This document shows, in pieces, positions 1 through 10,542 of a stretch of DNA of 46,106 bases. The stretch is from Flavobacteriaceae bacterium (GTDB taxonomy: Bacteria; Bacteroidota; Bacteroidia; Flavobacteriales; Flavobacteriaceae). The position numbers were made by a program, and so were the translations under genes. Every line of letters starts with the position of its first letter. Position 1 is the first letter of the stretch. The notes beneath the pieces are model-generated. The model saw only the letters and a list, made by a program, of their open reading frames with translations, was not told where the DNA came from and did no database searches. Location: contig PKDV01000005.1 in NCBI GenBank assembly GCA_002862715.1, positions 1 through 46,106 of the forward strand, in the 5' to 3' direction.

Positions 1-624
1 GGAACCCATGCAAATAATACGTCTGACCTGTGGTATTTTAAAATTATCTCAGAGTCAAGTGTGGCTTCTGGAATTAGAAGAATTGAAGCCATAACAGGAG
101 ATAAAGTCAAAATATATTTCAAGAGCCAAGAAAAAGTACTTTATGATTTAAATAAAAAATTGAAATATCCAAAAGATTTTAATTCATCAATAGATGTGAT
201 GATTAGTGAAAATTCTAGGCTCAACCAAGAAATAAAAAAACTAAAAAAATATCAAATTGATAATTATATTATTACACTAAATAATGAAATCGAACAAAGA
301 GAAAAATTATCACTTTTAATCAAAAATTTAGATTTAGAACCTAGTAGTTTAAAAAATATTTTATTTGAATTTGGTAAAAAAAATAATAGTTTTTTGGGTG
401 TTTTGGGAACATCAACCAAAGGTAAGACAACTATAATGTGTTATGTATCTAAGGATTTATTATCAAAATTAAATTTAGATGCTTCTAAAATAATTGATAT
501 CATTACTAACAAATACGGTGGAAATGGTGGGGGTCAAAAGTTTTTTGCGGTACACGGTGGTAATAAGCCAAAACAACTAGATAACATTTTATCATATGTT
601 AAAAAATATATTGATTATGAGTAA
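1..624 (+). CDS. alaS: Alanyl-tRNA synthetase, C-terminal part (5' truncated by window edge)
   Basis: Frame 1 is open from base 1 (GTHANNTSDLWYFKIISESSVASGIRRIEAITG...). It ends in a DHHA1-like GGGQKFFAVHGGNK...LDNILSYVKKYI segment. Confidence 0.93.
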   Translation, partial: GTHANNTSDLWYFKIISESSVASGIRRIEAITGDKVKIYFKSQEKVLYDLNKKLKYPKDFNSSIDVMISENSRLNQEIKKLKKYQIDNYIITLNNEIEQREKLSLLIKNLDLEPSSLKNILFEFGKKNNSFLGVLGTSTKGKTTIMCYVSKDLLSKLNLDASKIIDIITNKYGGNGGGQKFFAVHGGNKPKQLDNILSYVKKYIDYE

Positions 625-631
625 ATTTAGA

Positions 632-1165
632 TTAGTCGTTTTGAGGGGGGTATTGCTCAAAAATTTTTGAAATAAATTGTGATATTTTTTCGATTTTTTC
701 TTCTGGAGAGCCTTCTTTAATAAATCCAATTGCTTTTCCTTGCCATACAAGTTTCTTAGAATTATAATCTATTATATCTACATATAATATACCACTTGTG
801 TTTGAATATATATTATAGGGTCTTAATGCACCCCAACCAAAATGAGGTCCGTAGTGATGAAACATTCCTAATCCGTAGTGGTTTTCATGAATGTTAATAT
901 TTTTTTCAGCATCAGTGTGAAAACTTACCAAAAGTTGTGGATTTTCTGAAGCAACATAACCTTTCATTGATAAAGTTGTTTCAATAGAACTCATTATTCT
1001 TCGTTTGTCTAAATCAGAAATTTTAGCTTTATCTATACCGGGTTTAAAAAAGGCAAAAGTTTTAAATTGACTAAAATCAGTATTAACATCATAATCAAAA
1101 GATGTTTTTATTGATGCACAAGAACAAAAACCAAGAACTATTAAATAAAAAAATATATGTTTCAT
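632..1165 (-). CDS. DUF4136-like lipoprotein
   Basis: Signal peptide with lipobox (LGFCSCAS). The body (DFSQFKTFAFF..., YGLGMFHHYGPHFGWG, LVWQGKAIG) resembles DUF4136 proteins. Confidence 0.75.
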   Translation of the reverse strand: MKHIFFYLIVLGFCSCASIKTSFDYDVNTDFSQFKTFAFFKPGIDKAKISDLDKRRIMSSIETTLSMKGYVASENPQLLVSFHTDAEKNINIHENHYGLGMFHHYGPHFGWGALRPYNIYSNTSGILYVDIIDYNSKKLVWQGKAIGFIKEGSPEEKIEKISQFISKIFEQYPPQND

Positions 1166-1220
1166 TAATTTAATTACTTCAAAAATTATGCCGTGACAAC
1201 TTTAGAAAACTAAATTATAT

Positions 1221-1228
1221 TAATTTTG
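1221..1228 (+). promoter_or_regulatory. Candidate Bacteroidota -7 box TAATTTTG upstream of the glucosaminidase gene
   Basis: Exact match to the published Bacteroidota -7 consensus TAnnTTTG. No convincing -33 element identified by eye. Confidence 0.45.
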
Positions 1229-1255
1229 CGGATATTTCAACCCAAAAGAACTAGA

Positions 1256-2020
1256 TTGAAATTTAATTTATCTGTTTTCTTGTTTTTTTTCTTGATCACT
1301 TCTTGTGGTTCAAAAAAAATAATATATAATCAACCAGAAAAAAAATCTTTAAAAAAAATTGAAAAAAATAAATCTATTGACACTAAAAAATCAAATATCG
1401 TAGACACAAATACTCAAATGAAGGTTTATGTTCTTCAATACTCAGACTTAGCTATTAAGGAAATGAATAAATTTGGAATTCCAGCAAGCATTAAATTGGC
1501 TCAGGCTCTTTTAGAATCACAAGCTGGGAAAGGAGAATTAGCTCTAAAATCTAACAATCATTTTGGAATAAAATGTCATAAAGGATGGAAGGGTTCAAGT
1601 GTTTCTCATGATGACGATGCCAAAGGCGAGTGTTTTAGGAAATATAAAAAAGTTGAAATGTCGTTCAGAGATCATTCTGAGTTTTTAAGATATAGGGATA
1701 GGTATAGTGAACTGTTTAGGTTTAAAAAAACTGATTATATAAAATGGGCACACGGATTGAAGAAAGCCGGGTATGCAACAGACCCTAAATATGCATTTAA
1801 ACTAATTTCCTTGATTGAAAGATTCAAACTTTGGAGATTTGACGGAAGTAAAAAGCCTTTAGAAAAAAGTAAAATAAAAAGCGAAGGAACGTACATTGTT
1901 AAAAAAGGTGATACGTTATATTCAATTTCAAGAAAGTTTGGTAAAACTGTTGAATTCTTGAAAAAATTAAATAATCTTAAGGATAATATGTTGGCTGTTG
2001 GGCAAGAGATTAAATTATAG
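1256..2020 (+). CDS. Glucosaminidase-domain lipoprotein with C-terminal LysM (ORF track start 1226; start probably 1256)
   Basis: [36 protein letters not shown] is typical of the glucosaminidase (GH73-like) family. The C-terminus [29 protein letters not shown] is LysM. Starting at TTG 1256 gives a clean lipoprotein signal, [17 protein letters not shown]. Confidence 0.85.
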   Translation: MKFNLSVFLFFFLITSCGSKKIIYNQPEKKSLKKIEKNKSIDTKKSNIVDTNTQMKVYVLQYSDLAIKEMNKFGIPASIKLAQALLESQAGKGELALKSNNHFGIKCHKGWKGSSVSHDDDAKGECFRKYKKVEMSFRDHSEFLRYRDRYSELFRFKKTDYIKWAHGLKKAGYATDPKYAFKLISLIERFKLWRFDGSKKPLEKSKIKSEGTYIVKKGDTLYSISRKFGKTVEFLKKLNNLKDNMLAVGQEIKL

Positions 2021-2022
2021 TA

Positions 2023-3309
2023 ATGTTATATAAAAGAAGCAGCCAATTATTTAAAACAGCCAAAAAATATATTCCAGGTGGAGTTAATTCACCCGTAAGG
2101 GCATTTAACTCAGTTGGGGGTAATCCAATTTTTGTTACTCATGCTAAAGGAGCATATTTATATGATGTCGATGGAAATAAATACATAGATTTCATATCCT
2201 CATGGGGACCAATGATTCTGGGGCATGCACATCCAGAAATAATTAATGAAATAAAGAACAATATAGATAATGGTACTTCATATGGGATTCCAACTGAATT
2301 GGAAACACAAATTGCTAAAAAAGCAGTTTCCATGGCACCCAATATTGATAAAATTAGGTTTGTAAATTCTGGAACTGAAGCATGTATGAGTGCTATTAGG
2401 TTAGCGCGAGGTTATACTGGAAGAGAAAAAATTATAAAATTTAAAGGGTGTTATCATGGCCATGCAGATTCTTTTTTAATTGAAGCAGGTAGTGGGGCTG
2501 TGACGTTTGGAAATCCAAGTAGTCCTGGTGTTACAAATGGCACTGCAAAAGATACAATTTTAGCTACATACAATGATTTAAGCAACGTTCAGGAAATTTT
2601 TGAAAAAAATAAAGATGAAATTGCTGCCATAATTTTAGAACCCGTTGCTGGTAATATGGGATGTATATTACCAAAGAAAGATTTTTTAGAAGGTTTGCGA
2701 GAATTGTGCGATAATAACGATTCATTATTAATTTTTGATGAGGTTATGACAGGATTTCGACTTGCAAAAGGAGGGGTTCAGGAGCTTTTATCAATTAGGG
2801 CTGACATTGTAACTTATGGAAAAGTTGTTGGAGGTGGACTTCCAGTTGGTGCTTTCGCAGCAAAAAATAAAATCATGAATTTGTTGGCGCCAGAAGGTCC
2901 AATTTATCAGGCTGGCACCTTAAGTGGCAACCCAATAGCAATGATAGCTGGTTTAACTATGCTTAATTTACTAGATAATAATGCTAACGTCTATACTAGT
3001 TTGGAAGAAAAAACAAGATTCTTAGCTTTAGAAATGAAAAATTTGTTAATAGAGAAGGGTGTTCCATTTCAAATAAATCAAATTGGTTCTATGATGTCAC
3101 TGCATTTTACAGAAAATCCTGTAGTTGATTTTGATGGTGCATTAAGTGGAAATAATAGTTTTTTTAAAAAATATTTTCATGGAATGCTGCGAAATGGTAT
3201 ATATCTTCCACCCAGTGCATTTGAAAGTTATTTTCTAAATGATTCCATCACAAAAAAAGATTTAGAAAAAACATTAGAGTCTTTTGCTATAACTTTAAAA
3301 TCGTTTTAA
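2023..3309 (+). CDS. hemL: Glutamate-1-semialdehyde 2,1-aminomutase
   Basis: Full-length aminotransferase class [50 protein letters not shown]. Confidence 0.96.
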   Translation: MLYKRSSQLFKTAKKYIPGGVNSPVRAFNSVGGNPIFVTHAKGAYLYDVDGNKYIDFISSWGPMILGHAHPEIINEIKNNIDNGTSYGIPTELETQIAKKAVSMAPNIDKIRFVNSGTEACMSAIRLARGYTGREKIIKFKGCYHGHADSFLIEAGSGAVTFGNPSSPGVTNGTAKDTILATYNDLSNVQEIFEKNKDEIAAIILEPVAGNMGCILPKKDFLEGLRELCDNNDSLLIFDEVMTGFRLAKGGVQELLSIRADIVTYGKVVGGGLPVGAFAAKNKIMNLLAPEGPIYQAGTLSGNPIAMIAGLTMLNLLDNNANVYTSLEEKTRFLALEMKNLLIEKGVPFQINQIGSMMSLHFTENPVVDFDGALSGNNSFFKKYFHGMLRNGIYLPPSAFESYFLNDSITKKDLEKTLESFAITLKSF

Positions 3310-3324
3310 CTTAACACAAAAAAC

Positions 3325-5652
3325 ATGAAAAATATTATATACTATCTCTTTATAGTTTTAATTTTAAATTCAAATTTAATTTATTCACAATCCAAAAACA
3401 TAGATTCTGTCTTATCTAAATTTGATAAAAAGACTGGATTTGTTACATCATATTTTGATGGTTCAAAATTATATTTTGAATTTCCTAAAAGTTTTCTCAA
3501 AAAAGAGCTACTTATGGTAACAAGGATATCGAAAATACCTTCTGATTTTGATCCTTATATGTACTCAGGAAACAAAAGATCTGAACAAGTTGTTGAGTTT
3601 TCATCAGTAAATGATAAAATTGTGCTAAGACAAATGACTTACACAGATATTGCACAAGAAAACGACCCTATTATTGAAAGTGTTATTGTTAATAATAACC
3701 CACCTATTCTTGCTGCTTTTAAAAATGAATCAAAAAATGATTCATTAATAATAATAAATGTCACCGATTTTTTTAATAACGATTCTCCAAGCTTTAATAT
3801 AATTAGTAAAAGAAATAAAGATGCCAATAAAATTGGTGGTGTTGATAAAAAAAGAAGTTTTATAGAAAACGTTAAAACCTTTAAAAATAATACAGAAGTT
3901 AGAACGACATTAACTTTTTCTGCAAGTCAGCTTAGAAGGACTGACAATACCAAATCTTACACATTTCAAATCAATAATTCTATTATTCAGTTACCTGAGG
4001 TTCCAATGCAAATTAGAAAATCTGACTCAAGAGTTGGTTGGTTTTCTTTAAATAAAAATAATTATAGTACTGATAAGTATAAGACTGATAGTTACACAAT
4101 TACAAGAAGATGGAGATTAGTTCCTAAAGATATTGAAGCTTATAATAATGGTGAGTTAGTTGAGCCTGTTAAGCCAATAATTTTTTATTTAGATCCAGCA
4201 ACTCCAATAATGTGGAAACCATTCATTAAAAAAGGAGTTGAAGATTGGAATAAATCTTTTGAAAAGGCTGGCTTTAAAAATGCGATTATTGCTAAAGATG
4301 CTCCTACAAAAGATGAAAACCCTGACTTTAGTCCAGAGGACATTAGATACTCAACAATTAGGTATATAGCAACTACAACCCAAAACGCTATTGGTCCAAG
4401 TGTTTCCGATCCTAGGACAGGTGAAATAATTGAAAGTGATATAATATGGTTTCACAATCATTTCAAATCATACACGCATAGATATCTAATTGAAACTGGT
4501 GCTGCTAATCCGAAAGCAAGAACATTAGACTTATCATTAGATGATATTGGTGGAATGATGCAACGAACCATTTCTCACGAGGTTGGCCATGCATTGGGTT
4601 TGCCACACAATATGAAATCTAGTTCAGCTTATCCTGTAGACTCACTAAGATCATTTTCGTTTACAAAAAAAATGGGGATAGCTACAACTATAATGGAGTA
4701 TGCAAGGTACAATTATGTTGCACAGCCTGGTGATAAAATTGACTCATACTACAGAAAATTTGGTCCTTATGATGATTATTCAATTGAATGGGGTTACAGA
4801 TATTTTGAAGATGAAAATTCTGTGGATGCAAAAAATTGGCTTAAAAAATTTGTTGATGATAGGAGTCTAAATCCCATATACATGTTTGGAAGAGGGTATC
4901 AAAATGACCCAAATGCACAAACTGAAGACATTGGTGATAATGCAATTTTAGCTAGCGATTATGGTATTAGAAACCTAAAAATAGTGGCTGATAATCTGGA
5001 TAAATGGGTTAACAAAGATGGAAAGGATTTTTCTGAATTGGAGGAATTATATACTGGTTTACTAAGAGCGTACACTCGATATATATATCATGTTGAGGCA
5101 AATATTGGTGGTATATATCGAAAGGAGATACATTCTCAACAATCATCAGACATGTTTACAAATGTTCCAAGAGAAAGACAAATTGAAGCATTAAAATTTC
5201 TTAATAAAAATATTTTTGATACACCAAATTGGTTAATTAAACAAAAATGGATTGTTAATATTGATAATGATGAAATTATTTTAGATATAAATAGAATTCA
5301 AACCAGAGTTTTAAACAGAATCATTTCAACGTCAAAATTAAATAGAATGATTTCAGCATATGAAACTATTGGAAATAATAGCTTGAAAACTGTTGATGTT
5401 TTTAAGATTTTAACATCCTATATTATTAATGATAAAAACTTAGACGTTTCAAAACAAGCACTACAAGTAAATTATATTAAAAGACTAAAAAATGTTTCTA
5501 ATGACGATGATTTACACCCTGTAGTAGCATCAGAGATTAATTATGAATTAAAAACAATTAGAAACAAACTTTCGAAACTTAAAAAATCATCTAAAAAAAA
5601 TAATTTTAAAAATCACTTCGATATTTTAAAGGAATATTTGAACTCTAATTAG
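3325..5652 (+). CDS. Secreted zinc-dependent metalloprotease (DUF5117/DUF5118/DUF4953-type)
   Basis: N-terminal signal peptide. Metzincin-like motif HEVGHALGLPHN at 4576-4611, plus TIMEYARYNYVAQPGD downstream. Confidence 0.85.
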   Translation: MKNIIYYLFIVLILNSNLIYSQSKNIDSVLSKFDKKTGFVTSYFDGSKLYFEFPKSFLKKELLMVTRISKIPSDFDPYMYSGNKRSEQVVEFSSVNDKIVLRQMTYTDIAQENDPIIESVIVNNNPPILAAFKNESKNDSLIIINVTDFFNNDSPSFNIISKRNKDANKIGGVDKKRSFIENVKTFKNNTEVRTTLTFSASQLRRTDNTKSYTFQINNSIIQLPEVPMQIRKSDSRVGWFSLNKNNYSTDKYKTDSYTITRRWRLVPKDIEAYNNGELVEPVKPIIFYLDPATPIMWKPFIKKGVEDWNKSFEKAGFKNAIIAKDAPTKDENPDFSPEDIRYSTIRYIATTTQNAIGPSVSDPRTGEIIESDIIWFHNHFKSYTHRYLIETGAANPKARTLDLSLDDIGGMMQRTISHEVGHALGLPHNMKSSSAYPVDSLRSFSFTKKMGIATTIMEYARYNYVAQPGDKIDSYYRKFGPYDDYSIEWGYRYFEDENSVDAKNWLKKFVDDRSLNPIYMFGRGYQNDPNAQTEDIGDNAILASDYGIRNLKIVADNLDKWVNKDGKDFSELEELYTGLLRAYTRYIYHVEANIGGIYRKEIHSQQSSDMFTNVPRERQIEALKFLNKNIFDTPNWLIKQKWIVNIDNDEIILDINRIQTRVLNRIISTSKLNRMISAYETIGNNSLKTVDVFKILTSYIINDKNLDVSKQALQVNYIKRLKNVSNDDDLHPVVASEINYELKTIRNKLSKLKKSSKKNNFKNHFDILKEYLNSN

Positions 5653-5669
5653 TTTTTAATTATTTTTTT
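5646..5669 (+). terminator. AT-rich hairpin TAATTA-GTTTT-TAATTA followed by a T run, at the metalloprotease/lysS convergent end
   Basis: Perfect 6-bp inverted repeat with 5-nt loop, then TTTTTTT on the plus strand. Spans both stop codons. Confidence 0.45.
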
Positions 5670-7343
5670 AATGTAAAAAGATTCATTTTTCTTAAAAACT
5701 TCTATTAGTGATTTTGACTTAAGAAGTTTAATAGTTTTATCCCATTTTTTATTACTAAGACCTGAATTGTTTTTAATCTCATTGATTTCAAAAACTTTAG
5801 AACTTGATAAAAAAGAAAAAACTTTTTTTTCCTCATCATTTAAACTAATTGTTTTTTTTACTGGTTTCATTTGTGGAAAAAATAAAACTTCTTGAATAGA
5901 ACTCATATTGGTAATTAACATCGTTAATCTATCTATTCCAATTCCAATTCCTGCTGTTGGGGGCATTCCGTATTCAAGTGATTTTACGAAATCTTTGTCA
6001 ATAAACATAGCTTCATCGTCACCTTTTTTAGATAATTCAAGTTGATTTTCAAACCTATTTAATTGTTCAATTGGGTTATTTAGTTCTGAATATGCATTTG
6101 CAATTTCTTTTCCATTGATTATAAGCTCAAAACGCTCTGTGAGATTTTGTTTGTTCCTATGGGTTTTTGTAAGAGGGCTCATCTCTTTGGGATAATCAAT
6201 AATGAATGTGGGTTGAATGTATTTACCCTCACAAAATTTACCGAAAATTTCATCAATAAGTTTTCCTTTACCCATGGTTTCGTCTATTTCTATGCCAAGG
6301 TTTAAGCAAATTGTATTTAATTCTTTAACATTTTTTTTTGAAACATCCATTCCAGTATGTTCTTCAATCGAATCAAAAATTGATATTTGCTTAAATGGTG
6401 CTTTGAAATCAATAATTTCTTCACCAACACTAATTTTTGTACTTCCATTTACATTTATAGCAATCTTTTCAAATAAATTTTCAGTGGTTTTCATCATCCA
6501 TTTGTAATCCTTGTAGGCAACATAAAACTCCAACATTGTAAACTCTGGATTATGAGTTTTATCCATACCTTCATTTCTAAAATCTTTTGCAAATTCGAAT
6601 ACCCCCTCAAATCCACCAACTATTAATCTTTTTAAATAAAGTTCATTTGCAATTCTCAAGTATAGCGGTATATTTAATGAATTGTGATGAGTTACAAATG
6701 GTCTCGCAGCCGCGCCCCCTGGAATGGGTTGTAAAATAGGTGTTTCAACTTCTAAATAACCCAAATTATTTAAAAAGTCTCTCATGGTATTTATAATTTT
6801 TGTTCTCTTTAAAAAAACTTTTTTAACATCGGGATTAACAATTAGATCAATATACCTTTGTCTGTACCTTTGTTCAGAATCACTAAATGCATCATAAACG
6901 TTACCATCAGGATCTGTTTTTGGTAATGGTAAAGGACGCAAAGATTTGCTCAATAAAATGAATGATTTTACTTCAATTGTTTTTTCACCAACTTTTGTTA
7001 TAAAAAGATTTCCTTTAACTCCAATTATATCGCCTATATCTAGAAGTTTTTTATAAACTTCATTGTACATTATTTTGTTATCACCCTCACATATAATGTC
7101 CCTATTAAAATATAACTGAACTTTTCCATAAAAATCCTGTAGTTCAGCAAAACTGGCTTTTCCTTGAATTCTTCTAGACATGAGTCTACCAGCAACTTTT
7201 ACTTCCTTTCCATCTTCAAAATTAGTTTCCATTTCTGATGAAGAAAAAGTGGATACATATTCGTCAGCTGGATAAGGGTTAATACCAAGTTCAATTAACC
7301 TTGAAAGTTTTTCTCGTCTTATTTTTTCTTGTTCTGAAATCAT
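5649..7343 (-). CDS. lysS: Lysyl-tRNA synthetase, class II, with ~70-aa C-terminal extension (ORF track start 7349; ATG at 7343 favoured)
   Basis: Class II motifs: FRNEGMDKTHNPEFTMLEFY, ANAYSELNNPIEQ, GMPPTAGIGIGIDRLTMLITN. N-terminal OB-fold present. Confidence 0.95.
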   Translation of the reverse strand: MISEQEKIRREKLSRLIELGINPYPADEYVSTFSSSEMETNFEDGKEVKVAGRLMSRRIQGKASFAELQDFYGKVQLYFNRDIICEGDNKIMYNEVYKKLLDIGDIIGVKGNLFITKVGEKTIEVKSFILLSKSLRPLPLPKTDPDGNVYDAFSDSEQRYRQRYIDLIVNPDVKKVFLKRTKIINTMRDFLNNLGYLEVETPILQPIPGGAAARPFVTHHNSLNIPLYLRIANELYLKRLIVGGFEGVFEFAKDFRNEGMDKTHNPEFTMLEFYVAYKDYKWMMKTTENLFEKIAINVNGSTKISVGEEIIDFKAPFKQISIFDSIEEHTGMDVSKKNVKELNTICLNLGIEIDETMGKGKLIDEIFGKFCEGKYIQPTFIIDYPKEMSPLTKTHRNKQNLTERFELIINGKEIANAYSELNNPIEQLNRFENQLELSKKGDDEAMFIDKDFVKSLEYGMPPTAGIGIGIDRLTMLITNMSSIQEVLFFPQMKPVKKTISLNDEEKKVFSFLSSSKVFEINEIKNNSGLSNKKWDKTIKLLKSKSLIEVFKKNESFYIKKIIKN

Positions 7344-7389
7344 ATTCAAATGCTAAGATAACCAATACACTCCATTATACTTAAACCAT

Positions 7390-7397
7390 TAAATTTG
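7390..7397 (+). promoter_or_regulatory. Candidate -7 box TAAATTTG upstream of lipB
   Basis: Exact TAnnTTTG match, 27 nt before the ATG, in the lysS/lipB divergent region. Confidence 0.4.
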
Positions 7398-7424
7398 TAA
7401 AATAAAATTTTTTCTAGCTTATTA

Positions 7425-8147
7425 ATGGAAAAAAAAGTAGTTATACATTGCGTAAATCTTGGAATTAGCAATTATTCCGAAACACTTGAAATTCAAGAAA
7501 GATATTTTCAGGAAATTATAAATCAAAAAATATTTAATAGAAAAAATCCTAAAAAATATTTAACTACAAAAAACTATCTTCTTTTTGTTGAGCATCCAAG
7601 TGTATATACCTTGGGCAAAAGTGGAAAAATTGATAATTTGTTGATTAATAAAGCACAATTACAAGAAAATAATGTGAGTTTTTTTAAAACAAATCGTGGT
7701 GGTGATATTACATACCACGGGCCAGGTCAAATTGTTGTTTATCCTATATTGGACTTAGATAATTTCTTCACTGATATTCATAAATATTTGCGACTGATTG
7801 AAGAATGTATTATACAAACTTTAGGAGACTTCAACATTAAAGCTAAAAGAAGTAATGGGCAGACTGGGGTTTGGACTGATAATATGAATAATGAGTCAAA
7901 GAAAATTTGTGCTATTGGAATTAGAACAAGTAGATGGGTAACAATGCATGGCTTTGCACTAAACGTAAATACTGATTTAAGTTTTTTTGAAAATATTATT
8001 CCTTGTGGAATTATTGGTAAAGAAGTCACATCAATTAAAAATGAATTAAGAAAAGAAATTGACATGAATTTGGTAATTGATTCAATTAAAAATAATTTTT
8101 CAACTCAATTCAATGCCAAAATTATTGAGGCACTCTATAAAATCTAA
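7425..8147 (+). CDS. lipB: Lipoyl(octanoyl) transferase
   Basis: Motifs RGGDITYHGPGQIVVYPILDL and GVWTDN..KKICAIGIRTSRWVTMHGFALNVN. Confidence 0.95.
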   Translation: MEKKVVIHCVNLGISNYSETLEIQERYFQEIINQKIFNRKNPKKYLTTKNYLLFVEHPSVYTLGKSGKIDNLLINKAQLQENNVSFFKTNRGGDITYHGPGQIVVYPILDLDNFFTDIHKYLRLIEECIIQTLGDFNIKAKRSNGQTGVWTDNMNNESKKICAIGIRTSRWVTMHGFALNVNTDLSFFENIIPCGIIGKEVTSIKNELRKEIDMNLVIDSIKNNFSTQFNAKIIEALYKI

Positions 8148-10533
8148 GTTGATTTAATTTGTTTTTAAGTCCTAAGTATATTGGTGAGTCTGGATTACTT
8201 TGACCCAAATATGATGAAATTCCACCTTTGATTGGGAAATTCTCTAATAAAGTCCCATTTACATCAAATATGTAAGTCTTTTCAGATTGATTATCATTTA
8301 GTATAATGTATGTTTTATTATTAAATATTTTGATAATTGGTTTTGAATATGCACCAAAATCTAACTCTATTAATTGATTATTAATTGTCAATTTATTTTC
8401 AGTCAACGTAACAAGAGTGTTATTGCTTGCAGTTAAAAAATATTTGCTTTCAAATGGAAGAACTTCTTTGGAAATTTTTCCTTGTCTATTTATTCTAACT
8501 AAACGATTTTTATTATCAATACTGATGAATCCATTATCATAAGCGTAAATTTCTTCAATAAAAGATATGTCGTTTGGAATTTTTATTCTAATATTTCCAG
8601 TTCTATGTAATAATTCTGCTTTTCCAGATTTATATACAACCGCGATATAGTCTCTATTTCCGATTCTTATATGTTTTACAGGATATTTTAGAGGTGAACT
8701 TAATTTGGTTTTTTTCCATCCCTTAACTTTTCTCATATTTCTATCATAGACATTAATTCTATTTCCGTTTGATAAAAATATTCTGTAATTCTTCTGATTG
8801 TCATAATCAAAAATTGATAATTTATTATTTCCATTACTCTTAATTGAGTAGCCTGAAACTAGTTTTCCGTTCCTATCTAAAACTTGAAAACTTTTTGATG
8901 TTGAAAATGCTAGTTGTAATTTTTTGTTTTTAAAGAGATCAACTTGAAAGATTGAACCTTGAATTAAACCATCTAATTTTTGTTTCCATATAATCTCACC
9001 ATTTAAATTTAGCAGGTATAAATTTAGTTCTTCGTCTTGAGCAATCCACTCGATTTCATTCGTTTTATGATTTATAAGTGGATATGGACCCCACTCTATG
9101 TAATCATTGAGAATATTGGAACCAACAAAATCAACATTTTTTTTATTTTCAGTCTTAAGAATTGGTTTTTCAATTTCGTGGCTTATATAATATACCCCAC
9201 TATCTATGCTTCCATTAGTATTAATACTTTTAAATTTTTCAATTTTATTTTTATTAGTATTTGGAAAAAATGAAGAAAATTTATTGGTAAAGTATGGGTT
9301 TGATGCCCAAATCCAAAAAGTATTTTTTCTAGCAAATTTTTTCTTTTTTTCGATAAAGATTTTATCATTACTTAGTACTTCTCCATTTTTTATGGAAAAT
9401 AATAACGACTCTAAAATTGAAATAGATTTACTCAAGAAAAGCATGTCATCAAATTCAAATGCAAATTTTGGTTCGAATTTTCCAGAAATATGATTAAATA
9501 AAGATTTTTTTTCTGAGGAAATTTCATATAAAATCATATTATTTCTTGAGAGTTGATTTTTAGAATATTTTTTTAAGAAATTATTAAAATCAATCGACTT
9601 ACTCTTCTTCTTTAAAAAATAAACTGTATCGTTAGAAATTGAAAACCTTCCAACCTGATTTACCAAATTATAAACTGAATCAATACTGGTCTCTGGCTTG
9701 TTGTAAAACAAATCAAACTTTTTTAAACCATTAGAATAATTATTATAATCAAAAGCGAATGTTTCAAGCCACCTTGAACTAACTGGTATTAAATTACTTA
9801 CATCATAAATATTTGCAAGTTGATTTTGGTGTTTAATTAAGGATGTTGAGCCATTGGAATCGAGAAATCCTGAAAATTTAAGATTGATTTCATTTTCATT
9901 AATTTCAAATGATAGTGAAGTCCAACTACTCCATTCCTCAAATTTAAATTTAATTGTTTCTCTCGCTATTTTATGAATGAATTTTGCAATTTTTTTATTC
10001 AAAAAAACTGATTGGGGACTAGCAGTTTTTTCATATAAATTTTTCAAATCTTCACTAATGTTATTATTTATTTTTTTTAATCGAATACAATTTTCAAGAA
10101 GTAGTTTACTCGACGTTGTAAAATATAAATTATCCCAAGAAGTAAAATAAATTTTGTCGTCTATATTATTAAAATAATATGGAACTTTTTCATAAAACAA
10201 AGTATCAATGTTTGCTGAATCTATTTCCATAATATTTTTTTCAGTAATAAATAAATAAGGCAAATCATTTTTTCCCTCAAAATGAAAACTTAGCTGTCCT
10301 TTAGTTTTTTCTGGAATTTTTTTTATTAGTCCAAAAAACTTTGGAAAAATTTTAATCAGTTCCGATGAAAATTCATTTTGATTTTCCAATTCTTTAAAGT
10401 AGTCAAATGATGAACTTCTAACTACTAAAGCAGCATTGTTTGGAAGATAATCAAGTTCTTTTTTCTCTATCAAACTTTCATCTACACAGTTGTAAAAAAT
10501 AAAAATGCAAAGAAAAATTAATAATAATCTCAC
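8122..10533 (-). CDS. Large lipoprotein of unknown function; C-terminal beta-propeller-like repeats
   Basis: Signal peptide with FYNC lipobox. C-terminal half has repeated W/D/NG blocks (LYLLNLNGEIIWKQ, FQVLDRNGKLVSG, INVYDRNMRKVKGW, RINRQGKISKEV, YIFDVNGTLLENFPI). Confidence 0.7.
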   Translation of the reverse strand: MRLLLIFLCIFIFYNCVDESLIEKKELDYLPNNAALVVRSSSFDYFKELENQNEFSSELIKIFPKFFGLIKKIPEKTKGQLSFHFEGKNDLPYLFITEKNIMEIDSANIDTLFYEKVPYYFNNIDDKIYFTSWDNLYFTTSSKLLLENCIRLKKINNNISEDLKNLYEKTASPQSVFLNKKIAKFIHKIARETIKFKFEEWSSWTSLSFEINENEINLKFSGFLDSNGSTSLIKHQNQLANIYDVSNLIPVSSRWLETFAFDYNNYSNGLKKFDLFYNKPETSIDSVYNLVNQVGRFSISNDTVYFLKKKSKSIDFNNFLKKYSKNQLSRNNMILYEISSEKKSLFNHISGKFEPKFAFEFDDMLFLSKSISILESLLFSIKNGEVLSNDKIFIEKKKKFARKNTFWIWASNPYFTNKFSSFFPNTNKNKIEKFKSINTNGSIDSGVYYISHEIEKPILKTENKKNVDFVGSNILNDYIEWGPYPLINHKTNEIEWIAQDEELNLYLLNLNGEIIWKQKLDGLIQGSIFQVDLFKNKKLQLAFSTSKSFQVLDRNGKLVSGYSIKSNGNNKLSIFDYDNQKNYRIFLSNGNRINVYDRNMRKVKGWKKTKLSSPLKYPVKHIRIGNRDYIAVVYKSGKAELLHRTGNIRIKIPNDISFIEEIYAYDNGFISIDNKNRLVRINRQGKISKEVLPFESKYFLTASNNTLVTLTENKLTINNQLIELDFGAYSKPIIKIFNNKTYIILNDNQSEKTYIFDVNGTLLENFPIKGGISSYLGQSNPDSPIYLGLKNKLNQLRFYRVPQ

Positions 10534-10542
10534 ATTGTAAAA

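Noticed and set aside
2139-2342. Minus-strand 67-aa ORF inside hemL
   Set aside because: Antisense shadow of a well-supported hemL.
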